From Leptospira perdikensis (GTDB taxonomy: Bacteria; Spirochaetota; Leptospiria; Leptospirales; Leptospiraceae), in assembly GCF_004769575.1 (NCBI RefSeq), contig NZ_RQGA01000003.1, positions 434,001 to 498,000 on the forward strand: a stretch of 64,000 bases of DNA, in the 5' to 3' direction. The stretch's first letter is position 1; every line of letters starts with the position of its first letter. The position numbers and the translations under genes were made by a program. Below the pieces are notes generated by a model. It was not told the DNA's origin. It worked only from the letters and a program-made list of their open reading frames with translations, and searched no databases. Shown one piece after another: positions 8,292-16,862 of this stretch.

Positions 8292-9023
8292 ATGGTTGAC
8301 ACTCCCCAGGAAATCAAAGAAAAACGATTTGGGCGTGTAGTTCCTATCCTTTTGGTCTTTGTCGGCCTTGTGGCTCTTGGACTTATCTTTCGTTGGGGCA
8401 GGCCCGTGAAACCGGTGGATCGTTTGGAATGGGAAGGGCTTGTCGCTCTTTCTCCTCCTCTGGTTCTTAGATATTTGGGAGTGGATCCCGAATCACCCAC
8501 GATCGGGGATTGGAAGGATTGGGAGAAACGACTTTCAAACCATCCAAGAATTCGGAAGGTGCGAATCACTAGAGATCCCGATGGTTTTTTGATTATCAAC
8601 ATACAGGAGAAAGTCGCCGAATTTGTCATACATGTAGGAAATTCCCTGTATGAAGTGGATGAAGATCTGGAGATACTTTCCAGAGATCAGGTGTTGGCTA
8701 ACCATATCATTGTGATTAGCGGGCAGTTCACAGTAGGGGAGCAGAAACTAGAAGGCAGACAGATTTTTGATATCACCAAAGAAATGCGACATGCTCTTTC
8801 CCTTTACCCCGCACTTAAATCCAGAATTTCGGAACTTGTCGCTGAACGTGATGGCAATTATACCGTGTATTTAAAATCACCAAACTCCATCAAAGTATAC
8901 TTAGGTGATAAGTTAGAGTTGAATGTATTTCGCAAATTATATGCATCCTTAGCTTATATGGAAGCAGAATCTGTAAAAGCAGTTTCCATAGATTTAAGAG
9001 GTGAGGACGCAATTTACCATTAG
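8292..9023 (+). CDS. ftsQ: Cell division protein FtsQ
   Basis: 243 residues: a short cytoplasmic tail, one transmembrane helix ([18 protein letters not shown], about 16-33), then a periplasmic part. The POTRA-like region is visible as [19 protein letters not shown], then [25 protein letters not shown], the usual 'step-by-step strand' signature of FtsQ/DivIB. The C-terminal beta domain includes [19 protein letters not shown]. FtsQ links FtsK to the FtsL/FtsB and FtsW/FtsI septal machinery. Identification rests on this layout and on ftsA and ftsZ directly downstream. No ribosome binding site is seen before the ATG. Confidence 0.85.
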   Translation: MVDTPQEIKEKRFGRVVPILLVFVGLVALGLIFRWGRPVKPVDRLEWEGLVALSPPLVLRYLGVDPESPTIGDWKDWEKRLSNHPRIRKVRITRDPDGFLIINIQEKVAEFVIHVGNSLYEVDEDLEILSRDQVLANHIIVISGQFTVGEQKLEGRQIFDITKEMRHALSLYPALKSRISELVAERDGNYTVYLKSPNSIKVYLGDKLELNVFRKLYASLAYMEAESVKAVSIDLRGEDAIYH

Positions 9024-9024
9024 T

Positions 9025-10263
9025 ATGAGCTATGATGACGTACCTATCATAACGGCCTTGGATTTGGGATCCTCTCTTGTTAAAGTTGTTATTGGACGAC
9101 TAGTGGGAGATCACGAAATCGAAATTATCGGTACGGGAGTATACCCTTCTGCCGGTATCAAAAATGGTTCCATTGTCAATGTGGAAACAACAACTAAGTC
9201 CATCATAGAGGCGTTTGGTGATGCCGAGCTTATGGCCGGTCAAGAAGTGAATGCTGTAGTTGTGAATGTTTCTGGAAAGTCAGTGTATGGATTCAATGAA
9301 AAAGGAATCATCGCTGTGACAAACAGAGAACGAATTGTTTCTGAAACTGATATTATGCGTGTAGTGGAAGCCGCACAAGCAGTACACGTTCCAAACGACC
9401 AACAAGTCATTCATGTTCTTACTAAAGAATTCAAAGTTGATGACCAAGTGAATATCAAAGACCCTATTGGAATGACAGGGGTTCGTTTAGAAGCAGAAGT
9501 ACATATTGTATCTTGTGGAAATACGGCTCTCAATAATATTGATCGTTGTGTAGAACAAGCTGGTCTTTTGCAAATGGACCGGGTGTTATCTAGTCTTGCC
9601 TCTTCCGAGGCGATCTTAACATCAGGTGAAAAGGATTTGGGAACGGCTGTCATTGATATCGGTGCCGGAATCTGTGACATCATTATTTATGTGGATGGGG
9701 GAATTGCTTTTTCATCAGTAGTTCCTTTTGGTGGATTCCATATCACAAGCGATATTTCCATTGGATTAAAAACCACAGTCGAAACAGCGGAAGTCATTAA
9801 AAAAAGGTATGGTCATACACGGATTGATATGGTGGATCCCACTGAAAAATTCGAAATTCCTTCGATTTCGGGTAGGCCTGCTCGTTCGGTTTTCCGTCAG
9901 GAACTTGTAGAAATTTTAGAACCAAGAGTTCGTGAAATCTTAGAAATGATTGATCACGAACTGGTTCGATCAGGATTTAAATCTAGTTTGGCGGGAGGAG
10001 TCATCCTAACGGGAGGAACCTCTCTTTTACAAGGAATTGAAGCCACTGCTGAAGAAGTATTACGTTTGTCAGTCGGTCGTGCAAAACCAGCAGGTCTTAG
10101 TGGACTTGTGGATAAAATTTCATCACCTGAATATGCCACTGCTGTTGGTCTGATTAAATATAGTTCAAAAATACAAAACTTAGAACAAAGAAACATGCAT
10201 TCCGGATCTGATTCAGACGGTTGGATGAAGAAGGTTCGTCGTTGGATGGAGAATAATCTCTAA
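9025..10263 (+). CDS. ftsA: Cell division protein FtsA
   Basis: Actin-fold ATPase of 412 residues from ATG at 9025. [14 protein letters not shown] near the N-terminus is the phosphate-1 motif, [16 protein letters not shown] around 200-215 is phosphate-2, and [15 protein letters not shown] around 320-335 is the adenosine motif. The SHS2/1C insert lies between the first two. The C-terminal tail ([14 protein letters not shown]) is a basic amphipathic helix of the kind that tethers FtsA to the membrane. FtsA anchors FtsZ filaments and recruits later division proteins. A GTG at 9001, inside the end of ftsQ, is in frame and would add eight residues. The SD-like GAGG near 8998 is too far from the ATG to decide. 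Confidence 0.94.
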   Translation: MSYDDVPIITALDLGSSLVKVVIGRLVGDHEIEIIGTGVYPSAGIKNGSIVNVETTTKSIIEAFGDAELMAGQEVNAVVVNVSGKSVYGFNEKGIIAVTNRERIVSETDIMRVVEAAQAVHVPNDQQVIHVLTKEFKVDDQVNIKDPIGMTGVRLEAEVHIVSCGNTALNNIDRCVEQAGLLQMDRVLSSLASSEAILTSGEKDLGTAVIDIGAGICDIIIYVDGGIAFSSVVPFGGFHITSDISIGLKTTVETAEVIKKRYGHTRIDMVDPTEKFEIPSISGRPARSVFRQELVEILEPRVREILEMIDHELVRSGFKSSLAGGVILTGGTSLLQGIEATAEEVLRLSVGRAKPAGLSGLVDKISSPEYATAVGLIKYSSKIQNLEQRNMHSGSDSDGWMKKVRRWMENNL

Positions 10264-10273
10264 GGATATGTCG

Positions 10274-11464
10274 ATGTTGTACCTAGAAGAAGAAAAAACA
10301 AGCCCTGCAATTATCAAAGTCATTGGAGTTGGTGGCGGTGGAATGAATGCCGTCACTCGTATGGTTCATGCTAAAATGACAGGTGTTGACTTTATCGTGA
10401 TGAATACCGACGAACAAGTATTATTAAAATCTCCAGTAGAAGTCAAAATTCAGTTAGGTAACAAAGTAACTCGAGGGATGGGTGCTGGTGGTGATCCAGA
10501 ACTTGGAGAAAAGGCAGCCCTTGAAGACAAAGAACGAATTGTATCGGCCCTAAAAGGTGCAGATATGGTTTTTGTTACTGCAGGTATGGGTGGCGGAACG
10601 GGAACAGGGGCTGCTCCTATCATTGCTGCCATTGCCAAAGAAATGAAATGTTTAGTTGTCGGTGTGGTGACTGTTCCTTTTTCCTTTGAAGGAAAAAGAA
10701 GAGCCGAACTTGCGAAACTTGGAATCGATCAACTCCGTGCGAATGTAGACACACTCATTACCATTCGTAATGATTCTATTTTTCAGGTAGTGGATAAAAA
10801 CACTCCAGTGGATATGGCATTTCGAGTGATCGACGATATTTTGTTAAATGGTGTTCGTGGGATTAGTGATATTATCAACCATCCAGGAATCATCAATGTA
10901 GATTTCGCTGATGTAAAAACCATTATGAAGGACACTGGAGATGCAATTTTAGGTGTTGGTGAAGGCCGCGGGGAAACCAGAGTGAGTGAAGCTGTAGAAC
11001 AAGCCATCAACAATACTCTTCTTGAAGATTCTAGCATCCAAGGAGCCAAATCCCTCCTCATCAATGTAACCGGTGGGACGGATCTTACCATTCATGAATG
11101 GAATGAAGTTTCCCAAATCATCACTGCACAAGCAGATCCAGATGCCAATATCATCATTGGACTGAATGAAGACGGGTCCCTTTCGGATCAAATTAGAGTC
11201 ACCGTGATTGCCACAGGTTTTGCTAAAAAAGGAAAACAATACCAAAGAGAGCAGAAGGTTGTGGGTTCAGAAGAATCCATTTCTCCTATGGTGTACATTC
11301 GAAAGAATGAGGAAAAAGACTCTGGATTTGGCAAGGAACAAGATTCCATTCGAAGCATCCGCCAATCGAATCGAGGATTTTCTTCGCAAAAACAATCCTC
11401 CCCTTTTCAGAACTACGGAGAGGACTACGATATCCCTGCTTTTTTAAGAAGAAAGAACGATTAA
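10274..11464 (+). CDS. ftsZ: Cell division protein FtsZ (tubulin-like GTPase)
   Basis: Tubulin-like GTPase with VGGGGMNAV near the N-terminus, the signature [12 protein letters not shown] at about 100-110, and the T7 loop [11 protein letters not shown] that completes the active site of the neighbouring subunit. A variable linker follows, then the C-terminal peptide DIPAFLRRK, which binds FtsA. FtsZ polymerises into the division ring. Two ATGs, 10268 and 10274, are in frame. AAGGA at 10262-10266 is seven bases from the second but only one from the first, so 10274 is preferred (396 residues). It follows ftsA by about 10 bp and ends in a hairpin shared with the convergent gene. Confidence 0.96.
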   Translation: MLYLEEEKTSPAIIKVIGVGGGGMNAVTRMVHAKMTGVDFIVMNTDEQVLLKSPVEVKIQLGNKVTRGMGAGGDPELGEKAALEDKERIVSALKGADMVFVTAGMGGGTGTGAAPIIAAIAKEMKCLVVGVVTVPFSFEGKRRAELAKLGIDQLRANVDTLITIRNDSIFQVVDKNTPVDMAFRVIDDILLNGVRGISDIINHPGIINVDFADVKTIMKDTGDAILGVGEGRGETRVSEAVEQAINNTLLEDSSIQGAKSLLINVTGGTDLTIHEWNEVSQIITAQADPDANIIIGLNEDGSLSDQIRVTVIATGFAKKGKQYQREQKVVGSEESISPMVYIRKNEEKDSGFGKEQDSIRSIRQSNRGFSSQKQSSPFQNYGEDYDIPAFLRRKND

Positions 11465-11476
11465 ATAAAAGCTTCG

Positions 11477-11521
11477 ACCAATCGACAAACTAGATGCCAG
11501 TCAGTGGTCGGTTGGTTCTTT
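11477..11521. terminator. Hairpin between ftsZ and the convergent lipoprotein gene
   Basis: ACCAATCGAC (11477-11486) pairs with GTCGGTTGGT (11507-11516) with one G-U pair, followed by TCTTTC on the plus strand. The loop is about 20 bases and the T tract is poor, so it is a moderate candidate for a terminator of ftsZ. Confidence 0.55.
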
Positions 11522-11561
11522 CATTGTAAAGTTGTTCAGTCAAATCAATGAGTTGGTTAGG

Positions 11562-12968
11562 TTAGTTCGAATAAGAACGCACTGAAACAAACAAAGGTTT
11601 GTCGGCTTCGACAAGGAGTTTTTTCGGAGCCGCAGTCACAACCGATCCTGGAGATTCTACTTTAAAGTCGTATTCCCCTGGAGCGAGAAGAATCCGTTTC
11701 ACTTGGAAATTGGCAGGAATGGTCCTCCAACAGCGGAGGTCAGGGGCAATGGTTTGTGAAACAGCAAGTCCCGCAGCCGCACCTGCCGCCACCCGAATGA
11801 GGGTAGAAACCAAATCGTTATTTTTGTTTTTTCCACCAGATTCAATAGCACGAGCCATTGCTTCTGAAGCAATCACAGCAGCGACTATTTTTAATGATAA
11901 AGATGTTAAGTTCTTGGTGATGAGAGTTTTATAACTTTCATTGAAGTTATTCATCGCGGTTTCTGAATAATTATTCATGATATCCGAATAACCAACATCC
12001 ACACCGTTGATGTAATATTTTTTTGGAAGAGAACCTTTGGGATCTCTTTCTTTATAAATGGGAATAGGGTTTTCTGCAACCGACAAAGCAGCGACAGCAC
12101 CTGCAAGAGAAGCACCTGCACCTTTCGAACGTAATCCAATTTCCACTGCACCACGGAGTGCCACGGCAAAATACTCATCTTCCATGAGTTTTCCTCGTGA
12201 CATTTTGATTGCTGACTTGCCCGCTTCGTGAATGATGATGACCTCGGAAAGTTTTTCATTTTCAGGGGAAGTTCTTTGCATGGAACTATTGTAGGCCTGC
12301 AGACTGGAACGGCCTGCCGCATATTTATTTTGATCACCGGAATCTCCTTCCCTAACAGCTAACAGATATCTGTCGGCAACTAGGTTTTGGCTTTTTCCAA
12401 TGAGTTGTTCCATGTTTTTATATTGGACACGAGCATCATTATAACGACCTAGTTTTTCGGAGACATAGGCATCAATGAGTCTTGCTGCGTTATTTTGGCG
12501 ATACTCAGCAGCCAAAAAGCGCATTTCTTTTAATTCGAAATCGAGTCTTCTGAAATAAATTTTTGCGTTATTGGTATCTCCTTGAAGGAGATAATTGTTC
12601 GCAATGTAAAACTTAATCATTACTCTTTCAAAGTCTTCACCAGTGTAATTGGATTCGTTATCTGATAAAATAAACGATAATCCTGACCTCGTCATACTGA
12701 CTTTGATATTGTCTGCCATATCTTCGGCTTCTTTGAAAACTTTATTGGAGGTTACGTAATCTCCCTTGGTATGAAAGATCATACCTGCTTCCATCAAAAA
12801 CAGAAGTTTGTCCTTACTAGAAGAACCTTCATAGAGTTCTCTAATTTTAGGAATGGCAGAATCATAATCTTGCCCATAGTATGCCGACTCGGTTGCTTTG
12901 ATGATTTTGTTGTAATCACTGGCACAACCGAGGATAAAAAGAGAAAGAAAGAGAATTGTTTTTTTCAT
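11562..12968 (-). CDS. COG3014-like lipoprotein with TPR-type helical repeats
   Basis: 468 residues with a lipoprotein signal (KKTILFLSLFILGCASD, lipidated Cys at about 16). The first half is helical and TPR-like: YYGQDYDSAIPKIRELYEG, TKGDYVTSNKVFKEAEDM, YLLQGDTNNAKIYFRRLDFE. The second half has small-residue-rich segments (SKGAGASLAGAVAALSV) and a beta-rich end (KRILLAPGEYDFKVESPG). The layout fits the COG3014 group. It follows an LpoB-like lipoprotein gene by 17 bp on the same strand, the pairing seen for this group elsewhere. A role in the outer membrane or cell-wall synthesis is inferred only from that partner. Confidence 0.75.
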   Translation of the reverse strand: MKKTILFLSLFILGCASDYNKIIKATESAYYGQDYDSAIPKIRELYEGSSSKDKLLFLMEAGMIFHTKGDYVTSNKVFKEAEDMADNIKVSMTRSGLSFILSDNESNYTGEDFERVMIKFYIANNYLLQGDTNNAKIYFRRLDFELKEMRFLAAEYRQNNAARLIDAYVSEKLGRYNDARVQYKNMEQLIGKSQNLVADRYLLAVREGDSGDQNKYAAGRSSLQAYNSSMQRTSPENEKLSEVIIIHEAGKSAIKMSRGKLMEDEYFAVALRGAVEIGLRSKGAGASLAGAVAALSVAENPIPIYKERDPKGSLPKKYYINGVDVGYSDIMNNYSETAMNNFNESYKTLITKNLTSLSLKIVAAVIASEAMARAIESGGKNKNNDLVSTLIRVAAGAAAGLAVSQTIAPDLRCWRTIPANFQVKRILLAPGEYDFKVESPGSVVTAAPKKLLVEADKPLFVSVRSYSN

Positions 12969-12985
12969 GGAATGATGGGCAGGGA

Positions 12986-13564
12986 TTACCAGCTAACCCC
13001 TTTATTTCCGCGAACGGCAAGTTTGCGATACGAAACTTTTTCTGACCAAACAGCGATCGTAGTTTCCACTTCCACAAGTTCGATGTTGATGGACTGTTCT
13101 ACGATTTTTTCTCCATCAGAGGTAAACATGTTTTCGTTGATTTCGCAACGGACGAAGAAGTTGGGAGACTTCAATTTTCCAATGGAAAGTCTGTTGGAAG
13201 TGAGCCCGGACAAACTGAACTGGATTTCATTGAGTGACTGCTCTCTCGTCTTTGTACGAACTGTATAAATTTTCCCTTTGATGAGTTTGGAAACAAAGGC
13301 GTTGTCAAAAAGTTCCGTTTGGATTTGTTCTGACGTATCGTTACGAGTAGGGAAGTGGGCAACGAAGACTCCTTCTTCGTGTGGGTTTTCTTTAAAGTAA
13401 TCCCCAATTTGGCCTGCCAGTTTATCTGCCGCTTTCACCAATTCCTGGCTTGTGAGCCCACCTGAGTCGGAGATATAATCATCAGCGTTGTCGAGTCGTT
13501 TTGGACTGCTACTGCATTGGAATAAGAATCCTACTAAGAGAAACGAGAAAAGAATTTGTTTCAT
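12986..13564 (-). CDS. LpoB-like penicillin-binding-protein activator lipoprotein
   Basis: ATG at 13564 is chosen because it starts a lipoprotein signal (KQILFSFLLVGFLFQC, Cys at about 17); the longer open frame upstream is not signal-like. Mature part: SQELVKAADKLAGQIGDYF, then EGVFVAHFPTRNDTSEQIQTE, then FVSKLIKGKIYTVRTKTREQ, the order of elements in LpoB. In E. coli LpoB reaches from the outer membrane to activate PBP1b. Its end here contains NFFVRCEINENMF, the strand before the conserved beta-sheet. The residue before the lipid Cys is Gln, which proteobacterial lipoboxes rarely allow. It sits between a single-pass membrane protein gene (35 bp upstream) and the COG3014-like gene, probably as an operon. 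Confidence 0.78.
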   Translation of the reverse strand: MKQILFSFLLVGFLFQCSSSPKRLDNADDYISDSGGLTSQELVKAADKLAGQIGDYFKENPHEEGVFVAHFPTRNDTSEQIQTELFDNAFVSKLIKGKIYTVRTKTREQSLNEIQFSLSGLTSNRLSIGKLKSPNFFVRCEINENMFTSDGEKIVEQSINIELVEVETTIAVWSEKVSYRKLAVRGNKGVSW

Positions 13565-13599
13565 AACCCCATTTATAAGGGGGGATACAAAGTGACTTG

Positions 13600-14358
13600 T
13601 CAATTCCAAAAATCGACTTTCAGTTCCTCTACTTTTGCACTGCGATAAGAAGTTCTTTCCTCTTCGGACATTTCCAATAATTCTCTTGCGTAAACCAAGT
13701 CGACGACCTGGCGAAAAAACATAGGGCTTTCCCAGGCTTGGATTTCCCATTTTTCTTTTTGGTAAAGTTCTGTTTTTTTCTTAAGAAAAATTCGTTTCCT
13801 TTCTCTCGAATAACTGTAGGGATTTTTCTGAACATAATCTTCTAGGTAAGAAAGAAGCCAAACGGGTGGAGCGGTGGGGTGTTTTGGAAAAAGAAGATTA
13901 CGTAAGACAAGAGGAAAAATTTCTTCTGAAATACGATTCACAGCTGTTAGTTTTTCGTAGGAGGAAAGTCCTTCTTTTTGTTCCAACTCTATAGTTTTTT
14001 CCTTCCAATTCATAAAAGCAACATAAACCGCATAGAGCACGTGGCCCCTTTCATCCGGATAGGTTTCTAGTAGGTAGGCATAAACTTGGTCTCGCTCTCC
14101 ATTCCAAAGGTAGGATTCTTTGCCTCGGAGGGTTTCTAAAAAATCGCGTAAGTCAGATGGATATCCGGGTCGTTGTAGAACCTCGGGGCGATTTTGTAAC
14201 CTCTGCCAATAGACCTCAGAACGGGAATCATAAGAAGATTCTTTAAGATCAGGGTTCGTTTTTTTCCGAAAAAGGAAATAGACAAGACCACCCAAAAGGA
14301 GGGAAAGTAGAATCAGGATGAGAAGGAAGGTGGTGATTTTCTTTTTGTTTGTGGGCAT
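13600..14358 (-). CDS. Single-pass membrane protein of unknown function
   Basis: 252 residues from ATG at 14358. PTNKKKITTFLLILILLSLLLGGLVYFLF is a short basic tail and one transmembrane helix; the rest is charged and helical with many Trp, Tyr and Glu residues and no motif I know. It heads a minus-strand set with the LpoB-like and COG3014-like genes. The first 41 bp of the gene overlap, head to head, the 5' end of the plus-strand lipoprotein gene that starts at 14318. A longer frame exists upstream but would overlap that gene even more, and the transmembrane helix favours 14358. The topology suggests a periplasmic or cytoplasmic helper of the neighbouring lipoproteins; this is inference from position only. 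Confidence 0.65.
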   Translation of the reverse strand: MPTNKKKITTFLLILILLSLLLGGLVYFLFRKKTNPDLKESSYDSRSEVYWQRLQNRPEVLQRPGYPSDLRDFLETLRGKESYLWNGERDQVYAYLLETYPDERGHVLYAVYVAFMNWKEKTIELEQKEGLSSYEKLTAVNRISEEIFPLVLRNLLFPKHPTAPPVWLLSYLEDYVQKNPYSYSRERKRIFLKKKTELYQKEKWEIQAWESPMFFRQVVDLVYARELLEMSEEERTSYRSAKVEELKVDFWN

Positions 14359-14830
14359 TGTCTTTGGGGCAAATGGTTGTAAACAAGAATCAGCAGAGGA
14401 TTCTGAAACAGAATTACTCAGTTCGATCCTATCGCAGGGGAACGCTATCAATTCCGCTTGTCAAAGATTTATTTTATCGGAATCAAATTGTGTGGCTACT
14501 GCGGACTCTAGTTTGACTGTCTGTTCTGGATTGATTTCTAAATTAAAAGGAGAAATCTTACCACAGGAATTGAATACCGATGCCGTTGCCATTTTATACT
14601 TTGATTGTTTTACAAAAACAAATCTAACATATAATATTGCCAAGGCTTGTAACCAAAGTTCTTTTAATTCTAATTCTGATTACCGAAGAGTCCAAAGAAC
14701 AGGGACCTCTCAAGCGGAACTATCTTGGCGTGAGGCATTCAATAAATGTGGATCTTTGGAAAATGAAGTTCCACCAACGGATTCTGGACTTAGAGAAACA
14801 GATACTATGCTTCGTTCCGATCCGTTTTAA
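14318..14830 (+). CDS. Cys-rich lipoprotein of unknown function
   Basis: 170 residues with a good lipoprotein signal: MRRKVVIFFLFVGIVFGANGC, Cys at about 21. The mature protein has six further cysteines (ACQRF, NCVAT, VCSGL, DCFTK, ACNQS, KCGSL), which suggests three disulphides in the periplasm or on the surface. No family is recognised. ATG at 14318 is needed for the positively charged start of the signal peptide. It places the first 41 bp of the gene over the start of the opposite gene at 14358. nadA follows after 21 bp, so the two may be transcribed together, but a functional link to NAD synthesis is not apparent. Confidence 0.65.
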   Translation: MRRKVVIFFLFVGIVFGANGCKQESAEDSETELLSSILSQGNAINSACQRFILSESNCVATADSSLTVCSGLISKLKGEILPQELNTDAVAILYFDCFTKTNLTYNIAKACNQSSFNSNSDYRRVQRTGTSQAELSWREAFNKCGSLENEVPPTDSGLRETDTMLRSDPF

Positions 14831-14851
14831 TATTCACTTAAGGAGTGTTAT

Positions 14852-15838
14852 ATGTCACTGGTAACTAAAGACCAATTGGTCCAAAAATTAAATCCTGTTT
14901 ATCTTCCTCATGAAATTGAAGAAAGGATCATTCCTTTAACGGAAGAAATTAACCGTCTCAAAAAAGAAAAAAACGCGGTGATCCTTGGACATAATTATAT
15001 GACACCTGACGTGTTTTGGGGTGTGTCCGATATTATTGGGGATTCTTTGTATCTCTCCAAAATGGCAAAGGAAACAACAGCCGATATGATCCTTTTTAAT
15101 GGGGTTCATTTTATGGCAGAAACTGCTAAAATCCTATCGCCAGAAAAAAGAGTGCTCATTGCAGATTTGAAAGCTGGATGTTCTTTGGCAGAAGCCATCA
15201 CTAGAGAGGATGTGAAAGCACTCAAAGCAAAATATCCTGGTGTACCTGTGGTTACGTATGTCAACTGTTCGGCGGAAGTAAAAGCAGAAACCGATGTTTG
15301 TTGTACTTCTGCTAATGCATTACAAATAGTCAATGCAGTGGAAGGAGATACTGTAATTTTTTTGCCGGACGAATATTTGGCTGGGAATGTTCGTAATCAT
15401 ACCACAAAAACCATCATCTCTCATCCTGGCCGTTGTATGGTACATGAAATGTATACTCCTGAAGATATTAAATCCGCAAAACGACTGTTTTCTGGTGATC
15501 TAACTGTGATCACTCACCCAGAATGCCATGAAGATGTAGTAAAAGAAGCTGATTTTTCTGGTTCTACTTCGCAAATGGTGGATTTCATTCGACAAAGTAA
15601 AACCAACAAAATTATGTTAGTGACAGAGTGTTCGATGGGTGATAACCTTCGCGCTGAGTTTCCTGAAAAAGAATTTGTATCCACTTGTCAAACTTGCCCT
15701 CATATGAAAAAAATCACTTTAGAAAAAGTGAGAGATGCTCTATTAAAAGAACAGTTTGAAATCTTTTTGGATGAAGAAGTGATTCGACTGGCGCAAAAGT
15801 CTGTGAATCGTATGTTAGAATTGAGTTATAAAAAGTAG
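14852..15838 (+). CDS. nadA: Quinolinate synthase NadA
   Basis: 328 residues, full length for the family. NadA condenses iminoaspartate with dihydroxyacetone phosphate to quinolinate in NAD synthesis and carries a [4Fe-4S] cluster. The three-fold repeat of the family is visible. Signature segments are [40 protein letters not shown] with [37 protein letters not shown] and [15 protein letters not shown], which supply the cluster cysteines and substrate ligands. The ATG follows AAGGAG at the usual distance. ispF starts 5 bp after its stop, so both are probably on one transcript. Confidence 0.97.
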   Translation: MSLVTKDQLVQKLNPVYLPHEIEERIIPLTEEINRLKKEKNAVILGHNYMTPDVFWGVSDIIGDSLYLSKMAKETTADMILFNGVHFMAETAKILSPEKRVLIADLKAGCSLAEAITREDVKALKAKYPGVPVVTYVNCSAEVKAETDVCCTSANALQIVNAVEGDTVIFLPDEYLAGNVRNHTTKTIISHPGRCMVHEMYTPEDIKSAKRLFSGDLTVITHPECHEDVVKEADFSGSTSQMVDFIRQSKTNKIMLVTECSMGDNLRAEFPEKEFVSTCQTCPHMKKITLEKVRDALLKEQFEIFLDEEVIRLAQKSVNRMLELSYKK

Positions 15839-15843
15839 GATTT

Positions 15844-16338
15844 ATGTTTAGAGTTGGAAACGGAATCGATTTTCATCAGTTAATCCATGAACCCTTTCGC
15901 CCACTGGTCCTTGCGGGTGTTGAGGTAAAATCGGAATTTGCCCTTCTTGGTCATAGTGATGCAGATGTGGTTTTACATGCAGTCGCCGATGCTATTCTAG
16001 GTGCTTTGGCTCTCGGTGATATTGGTGTACACTTTCCTGACACAGACCCGCAGTATAAAAACATGAAGTCTTCTCGTATTGTAGAGAAATGTTTAGATTT
16101 GATTGCTGAAAAAAAGTTTAAACTAGTGAATGTCGATTGTACTTACGTGGGAGATCACCCGAAGATCAGTCCTATTCGTGCCGAACTCAATGCTTCTTTG
16201 GCAAGTATCACCAAATTACCGTTAGATTGTGTTTCGATCAAAGCCACTACTTCCGAAGGAATGGGTTCTCTTGGTCGTAGTGAGGGTGTGATGGTGATGG
16301 CAACAGTTCTACTCGAAAGCACAAAGTCCAAATCTTAG
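15844..16338 (+). CDS. ispF: 2-C-methyl-D-erythritol 2,4-cyclodiphosphate synthase
   Basis: 164 residues, the normal length. IspF makes the cyclic diphosphate of the non-mevalonate isoprenoid pathway. GNGIDFH at the start gives the zinc-ligand D and [21 protein letters not shown] is the family signature with the third ligand, and [13 protein letters not shown] follows. [13 protein letters not shown] and [18 protein letters not shown] complete the active site and the hydrophobic pore of the trimer. The stop codon TAG shares the bases TTAG with the stop of the convergent gene at 16335. Confidence 0.97.
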   Translation: MFRVGNGIDFHQLIHEPFRPLVLAGVEVKSEFALLGHSDADVVLHAVADAILGALALGDIGVHFPDTDPQYKNMKSSRIVEKCLDLIAEKKFKLVNVDCTYVGDHPKISPIRAELNASLASITKLPLDCVSIKATTSEGMGSLGRSEGVMVMATVLLESTKSKS

Positions 16339-16790
16339 AATAGTTTTTGTTTTCCAGAAGCAATGTGGTCTAAATCTGCATTGCTAAAAAATAGAAATAG
16401 AAGTTTGGAAAGAAGGTTTGGATTTGTTTCCAGTTCCCAGGTTCCATAGATGCGAACGCCGTTCTGAATGGTTTCCCACCGGTAGGATTCTTTTAGGTTC
16501 TGGTAGTGTTTAAAACCTTCTGCAGTAATTTGGAATTCCGATTTACCCAGATTGTTTGCAATGGTTGTCGTACATTTTACCGTTTCTCCCATTACTTTAG
16601 ATTCCCAGGTTTCTCCTACCGCTGGTGTGCGAAAGGATTTTGGTTGGAAGGAATCGTAAAGAATCTTTTGTACTTGTTCTGGTTTGATTGTGACATCCCA
16701 GGTCCGTTCCTCTTGAGTTTTACTTTGTCGGAATACGGCAAACGCGAAAACCAGAACAAAAACACCGAAGACACGAAGATACCAAATCAT
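16335..16790 (-). CDS. Membrane-anchored protein of unknown function, SRPBCC-like
   Basis: 151 residues from ATG at 16790. It starts with one hydrophobic helix ([19 protein letters not shown]) and continues with an extracytoplasmic or cytoplasmic beta-rich part. [40 protein letters not shown] and [17 protein letters not shown] alternate in a way reminiscent of START/polyketide-cyclase folds, but I would not assign the family. It overlaps the ispF stop by four bases, convergently. The region between it and the divergent phosphatase gene (16791-16862) must hold both promoters. Confidence 0.6.
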   Translation of the reverse strand: MIWYLRVFGVFVLVFAFAVFRQSKTQEERTWDVTIKPEQVQKILYDSFQPKSFRTPAVGETWESKVMGETVKCTTTIANNLGKSEFQITAEGFKHYQNLKESYRWETIQNGVRIYGTWELETNPNLLSKLLFLFFSNADLDHIASGKQKLF

Positions 16791-16862
16791 ATCTCCATTG
16801 AAAAATCTATTGCCTAGGGATCGATTGAAATTTATTTTTCTCCTACCGAAAGGAAACCATCG

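Noticed and set aside
8296..8301. TTGACA as a -35 box just inside ftsQ
   Set aside because: No -10-like sequence lies 15-19 bp downstream, and it is inside the coding region.
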